Source of the DNA: an uncultured bacterium
GTDB lineage: Bacteria > Bacillota > Clostridia > Lachnospirales > Lachnospiraceae
Assembly: GCA_947647735.1 (NCBI GenBank)
Contig: CANSLJ010000028.1
Span: 1 to 47,329, forward strand
Direction of reading: 5' to 3'
Length of the DNA stretch: 47,329 nucleotides
Shown here: in pieces, positions 1 through 9,693 of the stretch
How positions within the stretch are numbered: the stretch's first letter is position 1
How the letters are laid out: every line of letters starts with the position of its first letter
Notes under the pieces: model-generated
Databases searched by the model: none
What the model was told of the DNA's origin: nothing
Seen by the model: the letters and a program-made list of their open reading frames with translations, nothing else
Program-made: the position numbers and the translations under genes

Positions 1-2
1 AG

Positions 3-590
3 GACGGCTGGATCAAGGTGGATATCGAGGAAGGTTACGGCTGGGTATCCATGGATTATGTATCCCTGCGGACAGACTTTGTGAAGGCTGAGAGCAAGGC
101 GGAGGAAGAGGCAAGGCTGGCAAAAGAGGAAGAAGAGAGAAGAAAAGCCCAGGCTGCAGCTTCCGCAAACTCCAAGAAGCCGGAATCCAGCGGCAATAAG
201 AATTATAACTCCGCAAGCAGTTATATCCCTGCGGGCGGCGGCAGCGCATCCGGTAACGCGGTGGCACAGTTTGCCCTGCAGTTCCAGGGAAATCCGTATG
301 TATGGGGCGGCACAAGCCTGACAAACGGAGCGGACTGTTCCGGATTCGTTATGAGTGTTTACAAGAACTTCGGCGTGAGCCTGCCTCACTCCTCCACAGC
401 GGACAGAAATGTGGGCAGCGCAGTGGGAAGCCTTGCCGAGGCACAGCCGGGCGATATCATCTGCTACTCCGGGCATGTGGGAATTTATGTGGGCGGAAAC
501 CAGATCGTGCACGCATCCACATCCAAGACGGGCATCATTGTTTCCAACGCAAGTTACAGAAATATTCTGGCGATCCGAAGAATCTTCTAG
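3..590 (+). CDS. SH3b-NlpC/P60 cell-wall peptidase, 3' part only
   Basis: The reading frame is open from the left edge, so the true start lies outside the window. The first visible residues (DGWIKV...GYGWVSMDYV) look like the end of a bacterial SH3 domain. A charged Glu/Lys/Ala-rich helix and a Ser/Asn/Gly linker follow, then an NlpC/P60 domain filling the last 110 residues or so. Its catalytic cysteine is in DCSGFV, and the histidine is in the GHVGIYVG strand followed by IVHAS. Family members are secreted peptidases that cut peptide cross-links or stems of peptidoglycan, and the SH3b part binds the wall. The gene is followed by a hairpin terminator and is not part of the next operon. The domain call is secure; the bond cut cannot be told. 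Confidence 0.9.
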   Translation, partial: DGWIKVDIEEGYGWVSMDYVSLRTDFVKAESKAEEEARLAKEEEERRKAQAAASANSKKPESSGNKNYNSASSYIPAGGGSASGNAVAQFALQFQGNPYVWGGTSLTNGADCSGFVMSVYKNFGVSLPHSSTADRNVGSAVGSLAEAQPGDIICYSGHVGIYVGGNQIVHASTSKTGIIVSNASYRNILAIRRIF

Positions 591-617
591 TCAGATACTA
601 TAAAGTATTTATAAAAG

Positions 618-651
618 GAGCTGTTGCACAATTGCGTGTGACGGCTCTTTT
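618..651 (+). terminator. Rho-independent terminator after the NlpC/P60 gene
   Basis: A 12-pair stem with a few G-T wobbles joins 618-629 to 636-647 around a six-base loop and is followed by TTTT. It starts 28 bases after the stop codon. Confidence 0.75.
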
Positions 652-776
652 CCTGTACATAAGGCGGCGCTGTAAACAGACAAAAATAATCAAATATTCA
701 CATAAAAGACAGTACCGAAAAAACCGGATCCACGTTATACTGAACATAATGGGGAATGATGGAAGGAGGGGTTACG

Positions 777-3176
777 ATGCGGTACGGGTATTTTGATGAT
801 GAGAGAAGGGAGTATGTGATCGATCGGGTGGATCTGCCGGTTTCCTGGACAAACTATCTGGGGGTGGAGGACACCTGTGTGGTGGTAAACCATACGGCGG
901 GCGGATATATGTTCTATAAAACGCCGGAGTACCACCGGATCACGAGGTTTCGTGGCAATGCGGTTCCCATGGACCGGCCGGGGCATTATGTGTATCTGCG
1001 GGACAAGGAGAGCGGTGACTACTGGAGTGTTTCCTGGCAGCCGGTGGGAAAACCGCTGGAGGAGGCGAAATATGCCTGCCGGCACGGATTGTCATACTCG
1101 ATCTATGAGTGTGATTACGGAAATATCAAGGCAAGCCAGAAGCTTTTTGTGCCGCTGGGGGAAAATCTGGAACTCTGGGATGTCAAGATCAAAAATGAGG
1201 GGGATACGCCCCGCAAGCTGCAGGTTTTCTCCTACTGTGAGTTTTCGTTTCACCATATTATGATCGACAACCAGAATTTTCAGATGAGCATGTACTGCGC
1301 GGGCTCAAGCTATGAGGACGGCATCATAGAACATGATCTTTTTTATGAGGAGTTCGGTTATCAGTATTTTACGATGAATGAAGAACCGGATGGATTTGAC
1401 TGCCTGCGGGATAAATTTCTGGGAGCGTACCATACGGAGGATGATCCGCGGGCAGTGATGGAGGGAAGATGCGGCGGATCGTTTGAAAAGGGAAATAACC
1501 ACTGTGGAGCGCTGCAAAAGGACATTTGCCTGCAGCCCGGTGAGGAGAGGCGGATCTTATTCCTTTTAGGAGAAGGAAACAGGGAGGCCGGGAGAGCGGC
1601 AAGGAAAAAATACGGTGATCTTTCCGCGGTGGATGCCGCCTATGACCAGATGGCGGTGTTCTGGGAGGAAAAGCTGCAAAAACTGCAGATCCATACGCCG
1701 AATCCCGGGATGAATACTCTGACCAATATCTGGACGTTATATCAGGCGGAGATCAATGTCATGTTTTCCCGTTTTGCCTCTTTTATAGAGGTGGGAGGAC
1801 GGGTGGGGCTGGGCTATCGCGACACAGCCCAGGACGCTATGGCGATCCCCCATTCGAATCCGGGAAAATGCCGGCAGCGGATTGTGGAACTGCTGCGGGG
1901 GCTGGTCTTCGAGGGGTACGGGCTCCATCTGTTCCAGCCCGAGTGGTTTGAACCGGATCAGGAGGTGAAGCCCTTTAAGTCGCCGACCGTCATACCGGAG
2001 TTTGACCGGAAGGGCATGATACACGGGCTGGATGACGCCTGTTCGGATGATGCACTGTGGCTGGTCTCTGCCATTGTGGAATATGTGAAGGAAACCGGGG
2101 AGATATCGTTTCTGGATGAGATGGTCACCTACGCGGATGGCGGGGAGGGGACAGTCTATGAGCATATGATGCGTATCCTTGATTTTTCCGACAGACAGGT
2201 CGGGGAGAGCGGCATCTGCAAAGGGCTGCGGGCGGACTGGAACGACTGCCTGAATCTGGGCGGCGGGGAGAGCGCCCTGGTATCCTTCCTGCACTACTGG
2301 GCGATCGAAAATTTCCTGGAGGCGGCCGAGTATCTGGGAAGAGAGGCGGATGTCAGAAAGTACATCGCTATGGCGGAAAAGGTAAAGAAAGTATGCGATG
2401 AACAGCTCTGGGATGAAAAATGGTTTATCCGGGGCATCACAAAAAACGGGAAACGGATCGGCACGATGCGGGATGAGGAGGGGAAGGTACATCTGGAATC
2501 CAATGCATGGGCTGTTCTGTCGGGGGCGGCTTCAAGGGAAAAGGGGCTGCAGGCGATGGACAGCGTCAGGGAATATCTGTTTACGCCCTACGGCATCATG
2601 CTGAACGCACCGTCCTATACCGTGCCGGATGACGATATCGGTTTTGTCACAAGGGTGTATCCGGGGGTGAAGGAAAACGGCGCCATTTTCTCCCATCCGA
2701 ATCCCTGGGCCTGGGCGGCGGAGTGCAGGCTGGGCAGAGGGGATCGGGCTATGGAATTTTACAATGCCCTCTGCCCCTATTATCAGAATGACAGGATAGA
2801 GATCCGGGAATCCGAGCCCTACTCCTACTGTCAGTTTGTGATGGGAAGAGACCATACCGCCTTCGGGCGGGCAAGGCATCCCTTTATGACCGGAACAGGA
2901 GGCTGGGCATATTTCAGTACCACCCGGTATATGCTGGGCATCAGGCCTCAGATGGACCATCTGGAGATCGATCCCTGCATCCCGGCGGACTGGAAAGGAT
3001 TCCGGGTGAAAAGAGCGTGGCGCGGCGCCCTGTTCCACATTCAGGTGGAAAATCCTGCGGGGGTGATGAAGGGCGTAAAGGAACTGTGGGTTGACGGGAA
3101 GGCGGCGGAGAAGGTTCCTGTTATGGAAGAGGGAACAGAGCATCAGATCAGAGTGATCATGGGGGACAAACAATGA
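777..3176 (+). CDS. GH94 glycoside phosphorylase, probably N,N'-diacetylchitobiose phosphorylase-like
   Basis: Start 777 is chosen over ATG 756 because AAGGAGG (763-769) lies seven bases upstream and the protein then begins MRYGYFDD, the usual start of the family. At 799 residues it has normal full length. The order is an N-terminal beta-sandwich, a helical linker and an (alpha/alpha)6 catalytic barrel. The catalytic acid is Asp490 in ADWNDCLN; the substrate-site motif GYRDTAQD is near residues 346-353. GYRDTAQD and the HLFQPEWFE stretch look more like chitobiose than cellobiose phosphorylases, but this is recognition by eye. Such enzymes act in the cytoplasm and split an imported beta-linked disaccharide with phosphate into a sugar 1-phosphate and a free sugar. 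The next gene overlaps by four bases (ATGA) and encodes a mutase suited to that product. A weak -10 (TATACT, 736-741) is visible upstream. Confidence 0.85.
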   Translation: MRYGYFDDERREYVIDRVDLPVSWTNYLGVEDTCVVVNHTAGGYMFYKTPEYHRITRFRGNAVPMDRPGHYVYLRDKESGDYWSVSWQPVGKPLEEAKYACRHGLSYSIYECDYGNIKASQKLFVPLGENLELWDVKIKNEGDTPRKLQVFSYCEFSFHHIMIDNQNFQMSMYCAGSSYEDGIIEHDLFYEEFGYQYFTMNEEPDGFDCLRDKFLGAYHTEDDPRAVMEGRCGGSFEKGNNHCGALQKDICLQPGEERRILFLLGEGNREAGRAARKKYGDLSAVDAAYDQMAVFWEEKLQKLQIHTPNPGMNTLTNIWTLYQAEINVMFSRFASFIEVGGRVGLGYRDTAQDAMAIPHSNPGKCRQRIVELLRGLVFEGYGLHLFQPEWFEPDQEVKPFKSPTVIPEFDRKGMIHGLDDACSDDALWLVSAIVEYVKETGEISFLDEMVTYADGGEGTVYEHMMRILDFSDRQVGESGICKGLRADWNDCLNLGGGESALVSFLHYWAIENFLEAAEYLGREADVRKYIAMAEKVKKVCDEQLWDEKWFIRGITKNGKRIGTMRDEEGKVHLESNAWAVLSGAASREKGLQAMDSVREYLFTPYGIMLNAPSYTVPDDDIGFVTRVYPGVKENGAIFSHPNPWAWAAECRLGRGDRAMEFYNALCPYYQNDRIEIRESEPYSYCQFVMGRDHTAFGRARHPFMTGTGGWAYFSTTRYMLGIRPQMDHLEIDPCIPADWKGFRVKRAWRGALFHIQVENPAGVMKGVKELWVDGKAAEKVPVMEEGTEHQIRVIMGDKQ

Positions 3177-4588
3177 TAAAATTCGGAACGGGCGGGTGGA
3201 GAGCCGTCATAGGAGATGAGTTTACCAAGGAAAATATTCAGATACTGGCAAAGGCGCTGGCGGATAAGATGCATGCGGAGAGAGCGGCGGAAAAGGGAAT
3301 TGTTCTGGGATATGACAGGAGATTTCTGTCCAAGGAAGCCATGCAGTGGGCGGGAGAGGTTTTCGCGAAGGAAGGCATTACGGCTTATCTGATCAATAAA
3401 TCCGCACCCACGCCGCTTGTCATGTTCTATGTGATGAAGCATGCCTTTCCTTACGGCATGATGATCACAGCCAGCCACAATCCGGCAATCTATAACGGGA
3501 TCAAAGTGTTTACGGCGGGCGGAAGGGACGCTGACGAGATACAGACTGCGGAAATAGAAAGTTATATCCGGGATGTGACGGATATCCCGCCGGAGGCGAT
3601 GGAGTATGATGAAGCGCTGGAGAGGGGACTGATACAGGAGATCTATCCGTTGAATGAGTATCTGGACGAGATCATTGCGGCGGTGGATATGAAAAAGATA
3701 CGGGAGGCGGGATTGAAGGTGGCATTGGATCCCATGTACGGGGTGAGCGAGACATCGCTAAAGACGATCCTGCTTACCGCGAGGTGCGATGTGGAGACGA
3801 TCCATGAGCGGCATGATACGCTGTTCGGAGGAAAGCTTCCCGCTCCTTCGGCGGCGACTCTGCGCACGCTGCAGAATTATGTGCTGGACAAAAACTGTGA
3901 TATCGGGATCGCCACGGACGGGGATGCGGACAGGATCGGCGTGATCGATGACAAAGGGAGATTTCTGCATCCCAATGATATCCTGGTGCTGTTATATTAC
4001 TATCTGGTCAGATACAAGGGATGGAAAGGACCTGTGGTGCGCAATATCTGCACGACGCATACGCTGGACCGGCTGGCGGAGAGATTCGGGGAGAGCTGCT
4101 ATGAGGTGCCCGTGGGGTTTAAGCATATTTCGGCAAAGATGTATGCCGCGGGGGCTGTGATCGGGGGGGAATCCTCCGGCGGACTTACGGTGCGGGGGCA
4201 TATCCGGGGAAAAGACGGTATTTATGCGGCGGCTCTGCTGGTGGAGATGATCGCGGTCACAGGAAAAAAACTTTCTGAGATTTTTGATGATATCGAGGCG
4301 GAATGTGGTAAGATTTATATGGAGGAGAGGGATTATAAATTTAACCGTGAGAAAAAAGAGCAGATCAGAAGTACACTGCTGGAGGCAAGAGAGCTGCCGG
4401 AACTTCCTTTTGAGATAGAGAAGGTATCTTATCTGGACGGCAGCAAGGTCTATTTTAAAAACGGCGGCTGGGTGACCGCCAGGTTTTCCGGCACGGAACC
4501 GCTCCTTCGGATCTTCTGCGAGATGCCCGCAGAGCAGGAGGCAAAAAAAGTCTGCGGCATTTATGAAACATTTCTGGGACTGAGATAG
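3173..4588 (+). CDS. alpha-D-phosphohexomutase (phosphoglucomutase/phosphoglucosamine mutase family)
   Basis: All four family loops are present in the 471 residues: phosphoserine Ser101 in TASHNP, the metal loop DGDADR at 249-254, the sugar loop GESSGG at 332-337 and the phosphate loop RFSGTEPLLR near the C terminus. The family moves phosphate between C1 and C6 of a hexose through a phosphoserine. The sugar loop differs from the GEMSGH of typical bacterial GlmM, so glucose 1-phosphate or N-acetylglucosamine 1-phosphate is as likely as glucosamine phosphate. The start codon overlaps the stop of the GH94 gene, which implies translational coupling. I infer that it converts the 1-phosphate released by that phosphorylase into a 6-phosphate for glycolysis. 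Confidence 0.88.
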   Translation: MIKFGTGGWRAVIGDEFTKENIQILAKALADKMHAERAAEKGIVLGYDRRFLSKEAMQWAGEVFAKEGITAYLINKSAPTPLVMFYVMKHAFPYGMMITASHNPAIYNGIKVFTAGGRDADEIQTAEIESYIRDVTDIPPEAMEYDEALERGLIQEIYPLNEYLDEIIAAVDMKKIREAGLKVALDPMYGVSETSLKTILLTARCDVETIHERHDTLFGGKLPAPSAATLRTLQNYVLDKNCDIGIATDGDADRIGVIDDKGRFLHPNDILVLLYYYLVRYKGWKGPVVRNICTTHTLDRLAERFGESCYEVPVGFKHISAKMYAAGAVIGGESSGGLTVRGHIRGKDGIYAAALLVEMIAVTGKKLSEIFDDIEAECGKIYMEERDYKFNREKKEQIRSTLLEARELPELPFEIEKVSYLDGSKVYFKNGGWVTARFSGTEPLLRIFCEMPAEQEAKKVCGIYETFLGLR

Positions 4589-4607
4589 AAGCCGGGAGGG
4601 GAAGGAT

Positions 4608-6347
4608 ATGAGAAAGAGCGCAGAGAGCAGACAACTGAAGTGGAGCATGATCCAGATGCTGGCTGCCTGCTGGTTTCTTCCCCTCCTTCTGATCGCATTT
4701 CTTTTATTTTTCTTTGTGTCACAGAGAATGGAGAAACAGCAGCGGGACACTATCGTGACATCCGCTGATAAGTCCATCGAGCTCTGCCAGCTCCGGCTGA
4801 GCAAGGCGATGGAGTCCTCCAAGGACGCCTCCTATCTGCCGGATCTGAAGGAAAGCTATGCACAGTATCTGCGGGATGGAGACGAGAGGGAACTGAACCG
4901 GAGGGCTTCTCATTTTATCTCGCAGCATTACCGCATCAATACGGATTTTAATATGACCTATCTTTACTTCATCTACGACCCGGGAAATTCCTGCGTGACT
5001 TATCAGGGGATCAATACCTATGCCAATGTACAGGCGTTTACGCAGTACGCGCTGGAGGAGATCATGGAACTGAGCGGGGAGTTGGACACTTCCATCGCCT
5101 TTGTCAATATCAACAACAGGATCTATATGGTAAGAAATATTGTGGGCAGCGATTTTCAGCCTTTCGCGGTACTGATCATGGAGCTGAATGTGGAGGATAT
5201 GTTTGGCAGCCTTAAAGGAATCTGGGGGTACAGCGAGGGGGATGTGCTGATCGACGGGGTATCGCTGTTTCGGGTGTATGAAAAAGATCCCTGCGCGGAA
5301 CTGCTTGAGGAAAAAGATATGGAAGAACCCTGGTATTACCGCAGGGGCGGGGATGCCTATGTCTATATGAGGCTGGAGAGCGGGAGGCACGAGGTGGTCT
5401 ACGCAGTTACGCTGGACGGGGCGGTGATCACCGGGGAGCAGACAGTGATCAAATATCTGCTGGGGATACTGATCGTCTTTATGATACCGCTGATCGTTAT
5501 CGTTTTTGTTTTTTTCCATCAGAGGGTGAATAAGCCGATCGAAGTGCTGCGGGATGCCTATAAAGAGATTGAAAAAGAACATTACGGATTTCATATCAGG
5601 CCGGACGCCCACCATGAGGAGTTTGCGGATCTGGATGAGGCGTTCAATTCCATGTCGGATAAACTGCGGTATCAGTTCGAGAAGATCTATCTGGAGGAAC
5701 TGGCGCTGCGGGATGCCAATATCATGGCGCTGCAGTCCCAGATCAATCCCCATTTTCTGAATAATACGCTGGAGATCATCAACTGGGAAGCCAGGATGGC
5801 GGAAAACTATAAGATCAGCGCGATGATAGAGGCGCTCTCCACCATGCTGGAGGCAACCATGAACCGGAAGCGGGAGCAGCTCATCCCGCTCTCGGAGGAG
5901 ATGAGCTATGCGGACGCCTATCTGTATATCATTTCCCGGCGTTTCGGGGAAAAGCTGGAGATCGTAAAGGAGATCGATGAAAGCTGCATGCAGGTGAAAG
6001 TGCCGCGGCTGATCGTACAGCCGATCCTGGAAAACGCCATCGAGCACGGCGTAAATCTCACGGGCAGGGGAAAAGTCTGTATCCGGGTATATGCGGCGGG
6101 GGAGAAGCTCTTCATAGAGGTGATGAACAACGGAAAGCTGACGGAGGAGGACTGCAGAAAGATTGAGGAGCTGCTGGGCGGCGGGGAGATGGAAGAGGGG
6201 GGCTCCGTAAGGCTGGGTATCAGAAATGTGAACAAAAGATGCAGGATACTGTACGGGGAAGAGTGCGGGCTTACCATCAAAAGTGACAAGAACGGCAATA
6301 CTGTCAGCACAATAATGGTCAAAATAGACAATGCAAGAGAACAATAA
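4608..6347 (+). CDS. YesM-type sensor histidine kinase
   Basis: This 579-residue protein has one membrane helix at about 18-38, an extracytoplasmic sensor region of some 240 residues, a second helix at about 282-305, a HAMP-like linker and a His_kinase/HATPase pair. The phospho-acceptor is His382 in SQINPHFLNN, the signature of the YesM/LytS group. The ATP site follows in QPILENAIEHG and the Gly-rich LGIRNVNKR segment. It starts 19 bases after the mutase gene behind a GGGAGGGGAAGG site. Kinases of this group pair with AraC-type regulators and report extracellular sugars, often through the binding protein of a neighbouring importer. The regulator at 9694-10536 is the evident partner. Confidence 0.9.
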   Translation: MRKSAESRQLKWSMIQMLAACWFLPLLLIAFLLFFFVSQRMEKQQRDTIVTSADKSIELCQLRLSKAMESSKDASYLPDLKESYAQYLRDGDERELNRRASHFISQHYRINTDFNMTYLYFIYDPGNSCVTYQGINTYANVQAFTQYALEEIMELSGELDTSIAFVNINNRIYMVRNIVGSDFQPFAVLIMELNVEDMFGSLKGIWGYSEGDVLIDGVSLFRVYEKDPCAELLEEKDMEEPWYYRRGGDAYVYMRLESGRHEVVYAVTLDGAVITGEQTVIKYLLGILIVFMIPLIVIVFVFFHQRVNKPIEVLRDAYKEIEKEHYGFHIRPDAHHEEFADLDEAFNSMSDKLRYQFEKIYLEELALRDANIMALQSQINPHFLNNTLEIINWEARMAENYKISAMIEALSTMLEATMNRKREQLIPLSEEMSYADAYLYIISRRFGEKLEIVKEIDESCMQVKVPRLIVQPILENAIEHGVNLTGRGKVCIRVYAAGEKLFIEVMNNGKLTEEDCRKIEELLGGGEMEEGGSVRLGIRNVNKRCRILYGEECGLTIKSDKNGNTVSTIMVKIDNAREQ

Positions 6348-6363
6348 AAGACAAATAATCACA

Positions 6364-6402
6364 ATTCCCGTCATTAACCTTCCTGCGGGAATCGGATATG
6401 AT
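6364..6402 (+). promoter_or_regulatory. Likely promoter with an inverted repeat before the CUT1 binding-protein gene
   Basis: A -35-like TTAACC (6374-6379) and a -10-like TATGAT (6397-6402) are 17 bases apart. A seven-base inverted repeat, ATTCCCG at 6364-6370 and CGGGAAT at 6386-6392, brackets the -35 and enters the spacer. It may be a regulator site, perhaps for the YesN-like protein encoded downstream; that is inference. Confidence 0.45.
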
Positions 6403-6438
6403 AGAGGTGTCAAATAAAACAACAGGGAGGTAAATGGA

Positions 6439-7767
6439 ATGAAAAAAAGAATGATAGCATTAGCACTCGCATCTGTCATGGCACTTTCTCTGACGGCATG
6501 CGGAAGCGGTAAAGACGCGCCGACGGGCGGCTCTGTAAAACTGAATGTGACGACGACGTTCGCGGGGGAGGACGGCAACGCACAGAACTTTAAAGCAGCG
6601 GTGGATGCCTGGTGTGCGGAGACCGGCAATACGGTGGCGGACGCTTCCGCAACTTCCGACGAAACCTTTAAGACAAGGGTGATCACCGACTTTGAGACAG
6701 GTTCCGAACCGGATGTGCTGTTTTTCTTTAACGGGGCGGACGCCAACAGCTTTATCGAGGCGGGGAAGGTGGTTTCCATCGATGATATCCGCAAAGAATA
6801 TCCGGAATATGCGGACAATATGAACGACGACCTGATCGCGGATTCTCTGGTGGACGGCAAAAAATATGCGGTTCCGGTAAACGGCTTCTGGGAGGCGATG
6901 TTTGTGAACACGGAAGTTCTTGATGCGGCAGGGGTTTCCATGCCGGGGGCGGATTACACATGGGATATGTTCCAGGCGGACTGCCAGAAGATCAAGGATG
7001 CGGGCTATACGCCGATCGCCTGCGCGCTGGGCAACATTCCTCATTACTGGTGGGAGTTTGCGATCTTCAACCATACTTCACCGGCAACCCATCTGCAGGT
7101 GCCCGAATCCATGGACAGCGATCAGGCAAAGGCGTGGACGGCAGGTATGGAAGATATCAAGGCATTGTATGAGGCGGGATATTTCCCCGACAACACACTG
7201 TCTGCGACGGACGACGAAACCTTTGCAATGTTTATGGACGGAAAGGCGGCATTTCTGATCGACGGTTCCTGGAAGGTGGGCGGTATCGTCAACGCGTGTC
7301 AGTCCGATCCGGAAGACGCATCCACACTGGATGAAGAGAAACTGGCTAAATTTGATGTGACTTATGTGCCGGGACAGGGCGAGAGAAAGGCAACCGACCT
7401 GGTGGGCGGCCTCTCCATGGGCTACTATATCACAACGAAGGCATGGGAAGATCCCGACAGAAGAGCGGCAGCAGTCAGCTTCGTGGAATATATGACTTCC
7501 GATGAGATCGTACCGGTGTTTGCACAGCATACGGCATCCGGCTTAAAGAATGCGCCGGAGGTGGACGAGGCTGCATTCAATCCTCTTCAGGTGAAATCCA
7601 TGGAGATGATGTCCGGTGTTACTTCCCTGACGGGAGCGGTACAGGATATTTTCCAGGGAGACTGCAGGGTATCCACATTCGACGGCATGCCGGAGATCGT
7701 GACCGGAAAGGTTGACGCGGCGGATGCGGTGGCGGACGGTATCGCGGCATATAACGACGCGCAGTAG
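6439..7767 (+). CDS. CUT1-family sugar-binding lipoprotein of an ABC importer
   Basis: The N terminus is a lipoprotein signal, with a lysine-rich start, hydrophobic core and lipobox LTAC ending at Cys21, so the mature protein is anchored outside the membrane. The remaining 420 residues have the MalE/UgpB-type solute-binding pattern (DVLFFFNGADA near the first third, then AVPVNGFWEAMFVNT and GKAAFLIDGSW). It delivers an oligosaccharide to the two permeases downstream. The substrate cannot be read directly; the phosphorylase and mutase in the cluster suggest a beta-linked disaccharide. AGGGAGG precedes the start. Confidence 0.9.
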   Translation: MKKRMIALALASVMALSLTACGSGKDAPTGGSVKLNVTTTFAGEDGNAQNFKAAVDAWCAETGNTVADASATSDETFKTRVITDFETGSEPDVLFFFNGADANSFIEAGKVVSIDDIRKEYPEYADNMNDDLIADSLVDGKKYAVPVNGFWEAMFVNTEVLDAAGVSMPGADYTWDMFQADCQKIKDAGYTPIACALGNIPHYWWEFAIFNHTSPATHLQVPESMDSDQAKAWTAGMEDIKALYEAGYFPDNTLSATDDETFAMFMDGKAAFLIDGSWKVGGIVNACQSDPEDASTLDEEKLAKFDVTYVPGQGERKATDLVGGLSMGYYITTKAWEDPDRRAAAVSFVEYMTSDEIVPVFAQHTASGLKNAPEVDEAAFNPLQVKSMEMMSGVTSLTGAVQDIFQGDCRVSTFDGMPEIVTGKVDAADAVADGIAAYNDAQ

Positions 7768-7860
7768 GACAGGGATCAAGAGGATATGACAGCGGTGTCA
7801 GAAAAGTGGGGCATCGGGGCACCGCCGGACATATCGTATATATAACAGCAGTGAGCGATG

Positions 7861-7887
7861 GAAGAATGCCCGATCAGGGCATTCTTC
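7861..7887 (+). terminator. Intercistronic hairpin between binding-protein and permease genes
   Basis: A perfect 11-base stem (GAAGAATGCCC at 7861-7871, GGGCATTCTTC at 7877-7887) closes a five-base loop. It has only a weak T run after it, so partial termination or protection of the upstream message is likelier than a full stop. It stands where importers commonly set binding protein above permease level. Confidence 0.6.
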
Positions 7888-7923
7888 TTACACCATAGGA
7901 AAAGAAAGAGGATGGTGGCTTGA

Positions 7924-8811
7924 ATGGGGGCAAACATATATAAAAATAAAAAACCGCTGACCGTATTTTTACTGCCGGCATTTTTATTTATCATAGTCTA
8001 TCTGTACTATCCGTTTTTTATGAATGTCATAAACAGTTTCCGGAAGATCAAGACACTGGGGCAGATGCAGGCACAGTGGAATGATCCCTGGTATACCAAT
8101 TATGTGGAACTGTTTCACGATCCGGTGGTGGGGATATCCCTCAGGAATACGCTGATCATGATGGTCGTGACGATCATAGGGCAGGTAGGTATTGCATTGA
8201 TCCTGGCGCTTCTGGTGGATAATATCAAGACCGGGGCAAAATTTTTCCGTACCGTTTATTTTTTCCCGATCGTCATTTCAGCGACGGCGCTGGGGCTTTT
8301 GTTCAATCTGATCTTTTTGTACGACAAGGGGATGCTGAACCAGTTTCTGGAGAGCATGGGGAAGACATCGCTGACGGACTGGAAAAGTGAGGGAATCGCG
8401 CTCTTTACCATGATGCTGCCGGTCATGTGGCAGTATGTGGGCTTTTATTTTGTGATCCTGATCACGGGGCTGAACAATATTTCGGAGGAGCTTTACGAGT
8501 CGGCGGCGATCGACGGGGCGACACGTTTTCAGCGGGTAAAATATATTTCCATACCGCTTCTGCACAATGTGATCTGCACCTGTGTGGTGCTGGCGGTGAC
8601 GGGGGCGCTGAAAGTGTTCGATCTGCCCTGGACCATGTTCCCCAACGGCATGCCTTTAAAGACAACCTTCCTGACAGGGACTTATATGTATTATCAGACG
8701 ATGATAGCGAAGGATGTGGACTACGGTTCCACGCTGGCGATCATGCTGGTGGTGCTGGGGGTTGTGACGTCCCGTATTGTAAACCGGATATTTAAAGAGA
8801 AAGATTACTGA
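7924..8811 (+). CDS. CUT1 sugar ABC permease, MalF/UgpA type
   Basis: The 295-residue protein has six hydrophobic segments, the first near residues 12-32. The EAA coupling loop is in ELYESAAIDGATRFQRVKYI (about 190-210), which docks on the ATPase. It forms the translocation pore with the product of the next gene. The ribosome binding site is poor (AAAGAGGA), and translation may depend on what happens at the upstream hairpin. No ATPase gene occurs in the cluster, so a multitask MsmX/MsiK-like ATPase encoded elsewhere is presumably used, as is common in Firmicutes. Confidence 0.9.
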   Translation: MGANIYKNKKPLTVFLLPAFLFIIVYLYYPFFMNVINSFRKIKTLGQMQAQWNDPWYTNYVELFHDPVVGISLRNTLIMMVVTIIGQVGIALILALLVDNIKTGAKFFRTVYFFPIVISATALGLLFNLIFLYDKGMLNQFLESMGKTSLTDWKSEGIALFTMMLPVMWQYVGFYFVILITGLNNISEELYESAAIDGATRFQRVKYISIPLLHNVICTCVVLAVTGALKVFDLPWTMFPNGMPLKTTFLTGTYMYYQTMIAKDVDYGSTLAIMLVVLGVVTSRIVNRIFKEKDY

Positions 8812-8825
8812 GGGAGGGATGCGGG

Positions 8826-9683
8826 ATGAAAAAGAAAAAATACAGTATATCCTCAGCGCTGATCTATCTGGTGCTGACAGTATGGGCACTGACGACGATC
8901 TATCCGATCCTGTGGGTGGTGCAGAACTCCTTTAAGGCGAAGGATAAGATCCTTTCAGACTCCTTTTCCCTGCCGGTCGGAGATCTGTTCACCCTGGCAA
9001 ATTACAGGCGGGCTTTCGGAAATCTGAATATATTCGGCGCCTACCGGAACAGCATTTTTATCTCCTGTATGGTGGCGCTGGTTGTGGTGGTGCTGGCGGG
9101 GATGGCGTCTTTTGCGCTGGTGCGTTATCAGTTCCGGCTGAGGGGATTTCTGCAGTCGATGGTTGTGGCGGCGATGATGTTTCCGGTGTTTGCGACGATC
9201 ATTCCGGTTTTCCGGATGGAGGCGGGCTGGGGGATCGCCAATACGGACAGCTGGGGACTGACAATGTTGTCGGTTATTTTGCCGCAGATAGCAGGGAATC
9301 TGTCCTTTGCCATTGTGGTACTGACGGGATTTATCCGTGGGCTGCCGCTGGAGCTGGAGGAGGCGGCCTATATGGAAGGGTGCAATGCCTTCCAGATCTT
9401 TTTCAAAGTGGTGGTGCCGCTGACAAAGCCGTCCTTTGCGACAGTGGCGATCTTTTCTTTTCTGTGGAGTTATAACGACCTGTTCACCCAGATGTTTTTC
9501 CTGCGGACAAAGGATATGTGGGCGATCACAAGGCTGTTAAACGAATTGACATCCATGGAAGGGACAAACTATGGACTGATGGCGGCGGCGGTGACGCTGG
9601 TGGTGGTACCGGTGGTCATTGTCTATATTTTCCTGCAGAAGTATATCATTAAAGGCATGACGGCAGGTGCGGTCAAGGGGTGA
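8826..9683 (+). CDS. CUT1 sugar ABC permease, MalG/UgpE type
   Basis: This is the second pore subunit, 285 residues with six membrane segments. The EAA loop is in LELEEAAYMEGCNAFQIFFK at about 175-195, and the end, KYIIKGMTAGAVKG, is the standard C terminus of MalG-type permeases. It lies 14 bases after its partner with GAGGGAGGG in the gap, so the two are cotranslated at similar levels. Confidence 0.92.
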   Translation: MKKKKYSISSALIYLVLTVWALTTIYPILWVVQNSFKAKDKILSDSFSLPVGDLFTLANYRRAFGNLNIFGAYRNSIFISCMVALVVVVLAGMASFALVRYQFRLRGFLQSMVVAAMMFPVFATIIPVFRMEAGWGIANTDSWGLTMLSVILPQIAGNLSFAIVVLTGFIRGLPLELEEAAYMEGCNAFQIFFKVVVPLTKPSFATVAIFSFLWSYNDLFTQMFFLRTKDMWAITRLLNELTSMEGTNYGLMAAAVTLVVVPVVIVYIFLQKYIIKGMTAGAVKG

Positions 9684-9693
9684 GAAGGGTTTC

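Noticed and set aside
4719-6941. A 740-codon open frame on the minus strand
   Set aside because: It lies antisense to the sensor kinase and the start of the binding-protein gene, has no conserved motif or ribosome binding site, and is a product of GC-rich codon use on the other strand.
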